5,972 nucleotides of DNA from Terrimonas_B sp041743125. GTDB taxonomy: Bacteria > Bacteroidota > Bacteroidia > Chitinophagales > Chitinophagaceae. Location of the stretch: contig JBGTNK010000083.1 in NCBI GenBank assembly GCA_041743125.1, forward strand, positions 1 to 5,972, written 5' to 3'. Positions 1-5,972 of this stretch are shown one piece after another (position 1 is the first letter of the stretch; each line of letters starts with the position of its first letter). A program made the position numbers and the translations under genes. The notes below the pieces were generated by a model. It was not told the DNA's origin and ran no database searches. It saw only the letters and a program-made list of their open reading frames with translations.

Positions 1-437
1 ACTGGAGCAATAAGTATTTATTAATTTGAAGTCTCTCAGCTTAGGCGTAAGGCCAGGTTTAAGTTATAAAACAATAGTTCCAAAGTTTGTAATTTATTTG
101 ATGAATCTCCACGCCATGGTAAGTGAAGACATGCATCTCCGCATGCGCTTAAATTAAAAAACCAGCTTCCAGGGTCTCGCTTTTTACGCCGTTGCAGATG
201 TTTTCTTCTCTCCAACCAGATGAAGAGATCGAAACCAGGAATCAAAATAAACTTCGCAAATGCTCAGTAGTGAACAGAACCCTGAAGAGTGCGACGCAAC
301 GAAGCTGATAGTAGTGCAAGAGCTGGCTACATGAATATTTCGTCACCGCCATCTGACTACATTACATCATTCACCTATTTGCCTGGGAATGTTTTACTTT
401 CATTTTTTGTAAATTACAACCAGATAAAACTTAAATT
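1..437. other. Intergenic region, no recognised gene
   Basis: This stretch has short open frames on both strands. Examples are a 69-codon frame at 36-245 on the minus strand, a 36-codon frame from ATG 198 and a 24-codon frame from ATG 260 on the plus strand. None gives a protein I recognise, none has a convincing start context, and they overlap one another. A 5-bp inverted repeat (CATGC/GCATG, 130-145) is too short to mean much. The last 60 bases are AT-rich and probably hold the promoter of the operon that starts at 438. I see no tRNA, riboswitch or mobile-element end. Confidence 0.5.
378..409 (+). promoter_or_regulatory. Possible Bacteroidota-type promoter of the molybdenum hydroxylase operon
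   Basis: TTTG at 378-381 is followed after 20 bases by ATTTTTTG at 402-409. The known Bacteroidota pattern is a TTTG/TTG element about 19-20 bases before TAnnTTTG. The upstream element and the spacing fit. The downstream box keeps only the TTTG half. Transcription would start near 416, giving a leader of about 20 bases before ATG 438. This is a by-eye match to a loose consensus in AT-rich DNA. Confidence 0.2.
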
Positions 438-887
438 ATGGTTTTAACTATTAATGGTGTAAGGCACGAAGTAACGGTGGATCCTGATCTGGAATTATTG
501 ACCGTATTACGAGACTATATTGATTTAACCGGCAGCAAATATGGCTGCGGCGAAGGAGCCTGCGGCGCCTGCATGGTGCTGGTAAACGGTAATCCTTCAC
601 CTTCATGTATTACACCCGTACATTCCGTTTCCGGCAAAGAGGTAACCACTATTGAAGGCCTCGAAAAAAATGGAAAACTCCATGCCGTGCAGGAAGCCTT
701 TTTGGCTATAGATGGTTTTCAATGCTCCTATTGTGCTTCGGGCATGATCCTGTCAGCCGTGGCACTGCTTAAGAATAATCCTTCCCCTTCTGAAGATGCC
801 ATTATAAAAGCAATGAACAGGAATATCTGCCGTTGCGGAACCTATCCATATATTGTAAAAGCCATTAAACTGGCTTCAAAATCATAA
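438..887 (+). CDS. (2Fe-2S)-binding small subunit of molybdenum hydroxylase, IorA-like
   Basis: This is the iron-sulfur subunit of a xanthine oxidase-family enzyme, passing electrons from the molybdenum site on the large subunit to an external acceptor. The N-terminal half is a plant-type ferredoxin domain whose cluster ligands are C37, C42, C45 and C57 (YGCGEGACGAC motif). The C-terminal half is the helical [2Fe-2S] domain with C96, C99, C131 and C133 (QCSYC and CRCG motifs). Q95 sits where the family contacts the pterin cofactor. At 149 residues it has the normal length for IorA/CoxS-type subunits and looks complete. ATG 438 starts the ferredoxin fold directly; there is no Shine-Dalgarno sequence, only A-rich DNA. 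It has no export signal of its own, so it probably crosses the membrane bound to the Tat-bearing large subunit encoded 10 bp downstream. The family is certain; the substrate is unknown. Confidence 0.95.
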   Translation: MVLTINGVRHEVTVDPDLELLTVLRDYIDLTGSKYGCGEGACGACMVLVNGNPSPSCITPVHSVSGKEVTTIEGLEKNGKLHAVQEAFLAIDGFQCSYCASGMILSAVALLKNNPSPSEDAIIKAMNRNICRCGTYPYIVKAIKLASKS

Positions 888-897
888 TTAACTAACG

Positions 898-3051
898 ATG
901 GAAAATCCAGATCATTTATCACATCCATTCGAGCCGGCAATGGATGAACTGCCGCCTAAAACAGGCTTTCAATTTGCATTGGACCGGCGTAAATTTCTTA
1001 AACTCACCAGTGGAGGTTTATTGGTTGCCTTTGTGTTGCAGGATATATTTTCAGTTGCCGGCGAAACTTTATCCCCCGGTTCATCCCCGGTTCCCGTAAG
1101 CGGAGTAGGCGCATGGATGCATATTGGTGAAGATGGAAAAGTAACCGTGTACACAGGTAAAGTGGAAGTGGGACAGAACATACGGACATCATTGTCTCAA
1201 ATTGTTGCGGAAGAACTGATGGTGCCGCTCTCATCTGTTACCATGATCATGGGCGATACGGATCTCGTACCTTATGATAGGGGTACTTTTGGCAGCCTCA
1301 GCACTCCACAGATGGGGACACAATTGCGTAAAGCTGCTGCTACTGCACGTGAAGCACTACTGGATATGGCGGCAAAAAACTGGAACACTCCGGCTACCAA
1401 TTTAAAAGCAGAACATGGAATGATCCTTCATAACACTGCCAATAAAAAAATAGGTTATGGCGAACTCACAAAGGGTCAGCAATTGCTGATGCCAATTTCC
1501 GACAAAGTCCGGTTGATTGAGGCAAAGGATTGGAAAGTCGCTGGAAAAACGGTACCCAGGATAAATGAACGGACTTTTATCACCGGTAAACATCTGTATG
1601 TTTCGGATATGAAGTTGCCGGGTATGCTGTATGGTAAAGTGTTGCGGGCACCTTCATACGGAGCAAAATTGCTTGAAGCGGATGTTACAAAAGCCAGCAA
1701 TATTCCCGGTGTAATTGTAGTGAAGGATGGAAATTTTATTGGCGTAGCAGCACCGGATATAAGGACTGCCGGAAAAGCTTTGCTGGCCATTGATGCCAAA
1801 TGGGAGGAAAATAAAGAGCAACCATCCAACAAAAACATTTTTGATTATCTCGTGCAGCATGCATCTGGTGCAGGCGGTGGAAGAAATGCGGGCAACACAA
1901 AAGGAGATACAGAAAAGGGGTTAACCGAAGCTGACTTCAAACATTCCAATACTTATAACATCCATTATATAGCACATGTACCGCTGGAACCAAGAGCAGC
2001 GGTGGCGGAGTGGAAGGATGGAAAGCTTACTGTTTGGACGGGTACACAACGCCCGTTTGGCGTTCAGGAGGCGCTGTCCGAAGTTTTCAAAATCAATAAA
2101 GAAAAGGTACGGGTCATCATGCCCGATACCGGATCGGGTTATGGAGGAAAGCACAGTGGTGAAACTGCTATTGAAGCTGCACGGCTTGCACAGGAAGCAA
2201 AGAAGCCGGTTAAAATTGTTTGGTCAAGAGAAGAGGAGTTTGTCTGGGCCTATTTCAGGCCGGGTGGCGTTATTGAAGTGAGTGCCGGCGTTAATAAAGA
2301 TGGCAGCATTACCGCCTGGAAATTTATTAACTACAATTCCGGTGGCGCTGGCCTCGATACGCAATATAAAGTCAGTAACAAGCAAATAGCGCATCTTCCT
2401 TCCAATACACCATTAAAACAAGGCTCATACCGTGGTTTGGCATCAACAGCGAATGTTTTTGCACGGGAATGTCATATGACCGATCTCGCAAGATTGATTA
2501 AGATGGACCAGCTTGCCTTTCGGTTAAAAAATTTAGAAGACGATCGTTTTATAGCAGCTCTGCAAACGGCAGCTAAAGCCTTTGGCTGGAATGGCTCCAA
2601 AACTTCCGGTCATGGTTATGGCATAGCAGGAGGTTTTGAAAAAGGGGGTTATGTTGGTTGTTGCGCCGAAGTAATGATAAATAGTGATAAGGAAGTAAAG
2701 GTAGTTCGCATAACGCAGGCATTCGATTGTGGCGCTATCATTAATCCGAATCATTTGGAAAACCAGGTGATAGGTTCCATTGTTCAGGGTCTTGGCGGCG
2801 CTTTATTCGAAGCTATTGAATTTGCCAATGGCAAAATCCTTAACTCCGGACTTTCTTCCTACATGGTTCCCCGCTTTAGTGATATACCAAAAATTGAAAT
2901 TGTTTTAATAAACCGGAAAGACATGCCATTCGCCGGTGCCGGCGAAGCATGTATCGTTGGTATTGCCCCTGCTATACGCAATGCCATTGTGGATGCCACT
3001 GGCATAGCCTTAAATACTTTGCCAATGCTGCCAAACGGAGTGTTGGCTTAG
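898..3051 (+). CDS. Molybdopterin-binding large subunit, xanthine dehydrogenase family (IorB-like), Tat-exported
   Basis: This is the catalytic subunit, expected to hydroxylate an aldehyde or N-heterocycle at a molybdenum-cytosine dinucleotide centre. A twin-arginine motif (DRRKFLKL, R30-R31) and a hydrophobic stretch (about 39-52) predict folded export to the periplasm. An IorB-type segment follows from about residue 70 (GKVEVGQ, GDTD, RGTFGS), then a hammerhead-like segment at about 230-256 (PGMLYGKVLRAPSYGA). Cofactor-domain motifs include HVPLEP (360-365), GTQRPFG (from 382), GSGYGGKHSGE (412-422) and GSYRGLA (509-515). The catalytic glutamate is E683 in AGAGEA near the C-terminus. At 717 residues it is full length for IorB-type proteins. 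ATG 898 lies 10 bp after the small-subunit stop; ATG 940 would also keep the Tat motif. No FAD-subunit gene adjoins it, as usual for IorAB-type enzymes, which use cytochrome or quinone acceptors. The substrate cannot be read from the sequence. Confidence 0.93.
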   Translation: MENPDHLSHPFEPAMDELPPKTGFQFALDRRKFLKLTSGGLLVAFVLQDIFSVAGETLSPGSSPVPVSGVGAWMHIGEDGKVTVYTGKVEVGQNIRTSLSQIVAEELMVPLSSVTMIMGDTDLVPYDRGTFGSLSTPQMGTQLRKAAATAREALLDMAAKNWNTPATNLKAEHGMILHNTANKKIGYGELTKGQQLLMPISDKVRLIEAKDWKVAGKTVPRINERTFITGKHLYVSDMKLPGMLYGKVLRAPSYGAKLLEADVTKASNIPGVIVVKDGNFIGVAAPDIRTAGKALLAIDAKWEENKEQPSNKNIFDYLVQHASGAGGGRNAGNTKGDTEKGLTEADFKHSNTYNIHYIAHVPLEPRAAVAEWKDGKLTVWTGTQRPFGVQEALSEVFKINKEKVRVIMPDTGSGYGGKHSGETAIEAARLAQEAKKPVKIVWSREEEFVWAYFRPGGVIEVSAGVNKDGSITAWKFINYNSGGAGLDTQYKVSNKQIAHLPSNTPLKQGSYRGLASTANVFARECHMTDLARLIKMDQLAFRLKNLEDDRFIAALQTAAKAFGWNGSKTSGHGYGIAGGFEKGGYVGCCAEVMINSDKEVKVVRITQAFDCGAIINPNHLENQVIGSIVQGLGGALFEAIEFANGKILNSGLSSYMVPRFSDIPKIEIVLINRKDMPFAGAGEACIVGIAPAIRNAIVDATGIALNTLPMLPNGVLA

Positions 3052-3590
3052 ACTTCAGTTGACGAATTTCAAATACCAATTCTCCTAGCCGGGTATGTGT
3101 TTTCACAAACTATAATGAAGTTGTCAATAACAGTTTCAGCAAACCCGATGCTTTGGTAAATGTGGTCATCTTTAGTTTTGCCGTGCTTCACGGCAGTTGC
3201 CACAATCCAGACTCAAAAAGAATTTTTTGTATTTGATAGCTTTGTTTTTTCTCAATCCCATCTGATATCAACTTCCTTATAAAGAAAATCCAGTCCACAT
3301 ATTATTGATAACGTTTTTCTTTTTACAAGCCTACGTGGGCTTAAAGCAAAGATTCTATGAAGAAAAAAAGTTATCTCAGCCCCGTAAAGTGGAATGATTA
3401 CCGGCTGACAAAAAGAAGTTGGTGAAAGAGTTTTTGGATTTTTTCAACTTTAAGCAAAATTTTCCTTCCTGTAGTGTTACCGGGTAAAGTTATGGCTGTA
3501 TCAAAATCCTTTAATAATTACCATTCATACGGTTTTCCTAACAATGAAATCCGGATTTTGAGTAAATTTAATAGCACAGAATATGGGATT
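3052..3590. other. Long intergenic region with a small hairpin, no recognised gene
   Basis: There are 539 bases between the large-subunit stop and the preferred start of the next gene. A 22-codon frame opens at ATG 3357 and ends at TGA 3423-3425. It is in the same frame as the downstream gene, and after that stop the frame stays open into it. The conceptual protein from this stretch is basic and aromatic-rich and resembles nothing I know. An exact TAnnTTTG box (TAGCTTTG, 3237-3244) has no TTG element at the right distance upstream. I see no transposase remnant, tRNA or riboswitch. Confidence 0.45.
3179..3195. repeat. Perfect 7-bp inverted repeat (hairpin), possible weak terminator
   Basis: TGCCGTG (3179-3185) and CACGGCA (3189-3195) form a perfect stem around a CTT loop, 128 bases after the end of the molybdenum hydroxylase operon. 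No T-run follows the stem on either strand: the plus side continues GTTGCCAC and the minus side AAAACTAAA. It is therefore not a standard intrinsic terminator. It may end or protect the operon transcript, or be chance. Confidence 0.35.
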
Positions 3591-4817
3591 TTGAAAAAGT
3601 TACTTTTTTTAGTGTTGATACTGTCTTGCGTCTTTCAAGCGAAAGCGCAGCTGACTGACTGCACGTTTAAAAAACCTGTTATCCACATCCCCTTTGGATC
3701 GGGAAATGTCCACGATGTAAATTCAGCTTTGTCTTACAACTACAAACGGGTAGGAAATTATTGTCCGACCGATGGTCATTATACTTATACTTCTTATACC
3801 AGAAATTGTTTTAGAGGCGATTAATTTACACTAACGGAAGACCATACCACTGGCGATGCAGATGGCAATATGATGCTCGTAAATTCATCGTATGATAAAG
3901 GCGCTTTTTTCATGACAACGATAAACGGTTTAAAGAGCAGCACTACATATGAGTTTGCAGTATGGATGATGAATGTGTGTAAAATCAGCGATAAATGCCC
4001 CTATCCATTATTACCTAATATTACAATCCGGCTGCAAACATTATCCGGAAAATTCATGGCCCAATTTGGCACCGGAGAATTGGTGCGACGTGAGTCACCG
4101 TACTGGACACAGTATCGGGCTCCTTTTAAGATGCCGGCATCCGAAACAGACATAACCTTAATCATGACCAACAATGCGCCGGGGGGTTGCGGAAATGACT
4201 TTGCCTTGGATGATATTACCTTTCGCGAATGTATAACTCAAACAACGGAAGCAACTGGAATACCTAAAACACCTGTTGATGTCAAAAAGCAATCTGCAAC
4301 AGTAAAACGGGTACCCAAGAAAATAACGCCACCGCCTGTAAGAAGTGAGGCGCAAAACAGACCAATCGAAAAATCGCAAACAAATTCGACGGCAAATTTA
4401 ACTCCGCTTTTAAAACAGAGGAATCCAATTTTTCCGCCGGCTCCTGCTGTCCTGGCAACACGAACAAATTCATTGGTCAAACAAATTGAAACCGAAGCCA
4501 GCGAAATCAGGCTTGACCTCTACGACAATGGTGAAATAGACGGCGACACAGTTAGTATTTATCATAATAATTCACTCCTGGTTTCTCAAGCCAGACTCTC
4601 TCAAAAACCAATAACGATCAGTATAAACGTTAATGCCGCTCAGCCACATCATGAGTTGATTATGGTTGCAGATAATCTTGGTTCAATTCCACCCAATACT
4701 TCAGTGATGATTATAACCGCTGGCAGCAAACGCTATAAAGTCTTTATTTCCTCCACCGAACAGAAGAATGCAAAAGTGGTTTTAAATCTAAAAGAAGGAA
4801 TTTCTAAATTGCCGTGA
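3591..4817 (+). pseudogene. Secreted two-domain protein of unknown function, interrupted by an in-frame stop
   Basis: One frame runs from 3591 to the TGA at 4815-4817, broken only by TAA at 3822-3824 (codon 78). TTG 3591 gives a classical signal peptide: KK, a hydrophobic core, then AKA|QL. ATG 3474 or 3492 would put 33-39 polar residues before it, so I prefer TTG, perhaps a decayed ATG. The N-terminal domain (about 3654-4230) has paired cysteines, LTEDHTTGDADGNMMLVN across the break, TTYEFAVWMMNVC, and GGCGNDFALDDITFREC. That last pattern recalls carbohydrate-binding-like jellyroll modules. A Pro/Lys/Thr-rich linker follows (about 4240-4485). The C-terminal domain (about 4490-4800) carries EIRLDLYDNGEIDGDTVSIY, HELIMVADNLGSIPPN and YKVFISS. 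From memory, both domains recur in Bacteroidota proteins of unknown function. Without readthrough, the upstream piece is a 77-residue secreted stub and the downstream piece (from ATG 3870 or 3873) lacks a signal peptide. A real nonsense mutation and a sequencing error are both possible. Confidence 0.7.
3822..3824 (+). other. Premature in-frame TAA inside the secreted-protein gene
   Basis: The codons around it read C-F-R-G-D-stop-F-T-L-T-E-D-H-T. The 45 bases between this stop and ATG 3870 stay in frame and continue the domain smoothly (FTLTEDHTTGDADGN), so this is a single nonsense codon and not a gene boundary. From my memory of the family, the usual residue here is tryptophan (TGG), which would need two base changes to become TAA. 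That recollection is not checked. Confidence 0.8.
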
Positions 4818-4892
4818 GCACCGGACGGCTCAAATTCATTCGTAAGCAAGTGGTGCGTGTGGACACACATGACGGCGTTAGTACTAAACATC

Positions 4893-5447
4893 ATTTTCGG
4901 TGGCATGGCTAATCCGTTCCTGATATCACGGGGCCGGTAACCAAATGTTGGGACATCACAAAGTATAACCAAAACAGAACAGCCTGCTGTTTCAGCTCTT
5001 TTAATAATATCATATCTCAATTTATTTTCTGCAGGATGATATAACTGGAACCACACTTTACCTTCCGTCAATTCACAAATTCGCTATGCCGGAAGTGCTA
5101 ACGGTGCATTAAAATAAAAGGAATATTGTGTCTAAACGCAACCATTGGCCAGAAATCTCCGCGGCATTAGGCTATATTAAACCCTGAACCAACAGGAGCG
5201 ATACCAAAAGGAGCATCAAAAACATGACCAAATAATTCAGTCCTCCTATCCGAACGCTTGTGTATACTCAGGTACAGCGGCTTCAATTCTACTACACGTA
5301 ATTGCGCTGTATTCTTATTTAAGTTTACATCTTCGTTACATCCGCCGTCAAGATATTCAAGGGTAAAACGCGGTATTTTCTTTAGCGCTTTGGTTCTGAG
5401 ACAGGAAAGGCTACATCTTTAGCAATTGCAAACCTAATATCTGTCAT
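4893..5447 (-). pseudogene. Decayed, truncated FMN-dependent alpha-hydroxy-acid dehydrogenase (lactate/glycolate oxidase family)
   Basis: The minus strand encodes the N-terminal half of an LldD-type flavoenzyme, which oxidises L-lactate or a similar 2-hydroxy acid to the 2-oxo acid. Homology must be followed through several frames. ATG 5447 opens MTDIRFAIAKDVA. A second frame (about 5400-5170) carries ALKKIPRFTLEYLDGG, RRTELFGHVFDAPFGIAPVG and ends at TAA 5167-5169. PNAAEI lies in another frame near 5171. HNIPFIL (5130-5110), then TVSTSGIANL (about 5105-5075), and finally EGKVWFQLYHPAENKLRYD to RDIRNGLAMPPKM (about 5071-4892) each shift again. Family likeness stops at 4892, about halfway through a protein usually near 380 residues. 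The C-terminal half, with the catalytic His/Arg and the NHGGRQLD segment, is missing. Five frame changes plus truncation rule out a working enzyme. The open frame that continues to 4733 beyond the homology is chance. It converges on the secreted-protein gene. Confidence 0.88.
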
Positions 5448-5730
5448 TTCATTAATAACTACTACTTTACTTGTAAAACCACAACACCCAAAAAATCGGG
5501 AGGCCATATAACCAGGCAATGACAAGACCTTTCCTAAGTTAATCCGACTTTAAGCCAGCTAACTCACGTTTAGAATAACAACTATGTTCTTAAATAGTCT
5601 AAAACAAAGAATCAATAACAGTAAAAATATATAAGGTGATAACTTTATTATAAATAATCTGTGCTAATTACGTAAATGGATTGGTCTTTTTCAATATTTT
5701 ATTTAATTTCTATTATTATTTATTAAACCC
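5448..5730. other. AT-rich intergenic region between divergent genes
   Basis: This separates the start of the broken hydroxy-acid dehydrogenase (minus strand) from the start of the lipoprotein gene (plus strand), so it should hold promoters for both. It is strongly AT-rich from about 5580 on and has no meaningful open frame. An 8-bp perfect palindrome, TTACGTAA, lies at 5668-5675, just upstream of the possible promoter, and could be an operator half-site or chance. Confidence 0.45.
5681..5711 (+). promoter_or_regulatory. Possible Bacteroidota-type promoter of the FG-GAP lipoprotein gene
   Basis: TTG at 5681-5683 is followed after 20 bases by TAATTTCT at 5704-5711. The spacing agrees with the Bacteroidota TTG / TAnnTTTG arrangement and four of six fixed bases of the downstream box match. 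Transcription would begin near 5718, a short leader before ATG 5731. The surroundings are so AT-rich that chance matches are likely. Confidence 0.25.
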
Positions 5731-5972
5731 ATGTTAATAAAACCGCTTGTAATTACATTTTTCAACTTTAGGATTATCATAAGCTGTTTCTCCATTATTT
5801 TGACGGCCTGCCATTCCTCGCCAACACTCTTCAATAAGGTTCCTTCAGAAAAATCGGGAATACAGTTCAGCAATATTGTTACTGAAAATGACTCAATAAA
5901 TCCGCTTGACCTAGAGTTTCTATATAATGGCGGTGGTGTTGGTATTGGTGATTTTAATAATGATGGGTTACC
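5731..5972 (+). CDS. FG-GAP/VCBS-repeat lipoprotein, ASPIC/UnbV-type, 5' end only
   Basis: The frame opens at ATG 5731 and is still open at the window edge, giving 80 complete codons. Residues 1-27 form a lipoprotein signal with a hydrophobic stretch and lipobox LTAC (C27), so the mature protein is predicted to be membrane-anchored, probably at the outer membrane. LFNKVPSEKSGIQFSN follows, the usual opening of CRTAC1/ASPIC-UnbV proteins. Residues 65-80 (YNGGGVGIGDFNNDGL) start the first FG-GAP/VCBS repeat, with the DFNNDG calcium-binding-like loop. Full-length relatives typically have around 1,000 residues or more: a beta-propeller of such repeats and often an ASPIC/UnbV domain. In Bacteroidota they are often found near SusC/SusD pairs; whether one lies beyond the edge cannot be seen. 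There is no Shine-Dalgarno sequence; a run of A/T and CCC precede the ATG. The family call rests on a short N-terminus but the motifs are distinctive. Confidence 0.85.
   Translation, partial: MLIKPLVITFFNFRIIISCFSIILTACHSSPTLFNKVPSEKSGIQFSNIVTENDSINPLDLEFLYNGGGVGIGDFNNDGL

Noticed and set aside
36..245. 69-codon open frame on the minus strand
   Set aside because: Composition is unlike a real protein (Arg/Leu/Trp/Cys mixture), no family is recognisable, and there is no promoter or partner gene.
1476..1838. 120-codon open frame on the minus strand opposite the large subunit gene
   Set aside because: Lies entirely antisense to a conserved coding region and has no recognisable features.
1976..2281. 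101-codon open frame on the plus strand inside the large subunit gene
   Set aside because: Out-of-frame shadow of a strongly supported catalytic subunit; very Arg/Ser-rich as expected for a shadow.
3237..3244. TAGCTTTG, an exact TAnnTTTG promoter box
   Set aside because: No TTG element at about 19-20 bases upstream, and the nearest gene start is hundreds of bases away.
3870..4817. Stand-alone 315-codon gene starting at ATG 3870
   Set aside because: The conserved domain continues upstream in the same frame across one stop codon, so this is the downstream part of a broken gene.
4852..4872. Inverted repeat GTGT/ACAC as a terminator for the secreted-protein gene
   Set aside because: The stem is only four base pairs with a mismatch beyond, and no T-run follows.
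4814..4918. 34-codon GTG-initiated frame overlapping the end of the secreted-protein gene
   Set aside because: Short, unrecognised, and overlaps the end of the dehydrogenase remnant on the other strand; probably chance.
4733..5071. 112-codon open frame on the minus strand as a gene of its own
   Set aside because: Only its first 60 or so codons are family-like; it is the last in-frame piece of the broken hydroxy-acid dehydrogenase, and its tail runs antisense into the neighbouring gene.
5128..5150. Minus-strand reading GDFWPMVAF as family sequence in the dehydrogenase remnant
   Set aside because: The overlapping frame gives PNAAEI at the place the family expects it, so this reading is a frame coincidence.

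Overview
The window looks like a chromosomal segment from a member of the Bacteroidota, probably near Chitinophagaceae. This is an inference from protein style: a Tat-exported IorB-like subunit, a secreted two-domain protein of a type I associate with this phylum, and an FG-GAP/ASPIC-type lipoprotein. Intergenic DNA is AT-rich and the start codons lack clear Shine-Dalgarno sequences, which also fits. No search could be run.

Layout: 1-437 holds no gene I recognise and leads into the operon. 438-3051 is an intact two-gene operon for a molybdenum hydroxylase of the isoquinoline 1-oxidoreductase/aldehyde dehydrogenase type: a small [2Fe-2S] subunit, then a large molybdopterin-binding subunit with a twin-arginine signal, 10 bp apart. 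No FAD subunit follows, so electrons probably leave through the iron-sulfur subunit to an envelope carrier. 3052-3590 is a long non-coding stretch with one small hairpin.

3591-4817 is a gene for a secreted two-domain protein (signal peptide, N-terminal domain, Pro/Lys/Thr-rich linker, C-terminal domain). A TAA stop breaks it in frame at 3822-3824, inside a conserved stretch, and its best start is TTG. On the opposite strand, 4893-5447 is the wreck of an FMN-dependent alpha-hydroxy-acid dehydrogenase (lactate/glycolate oxidase family). Its N-terminal half can be followed through about five frame changes and its catalytic C-terminal half is absent. 5448-5730 is AT-rich non-coding DNA with a possible promoter. 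At 5731 a lipoprotein gene of the FG-GAP/ASPIC-UnbV type begins and runs off the right edge.

The main picture is an intact molybdenum-hydroxylase operon beside a decaying stretch with two broken genes. I saw no RNA gene, CRISPR array, insertion sequence or clearly new system.
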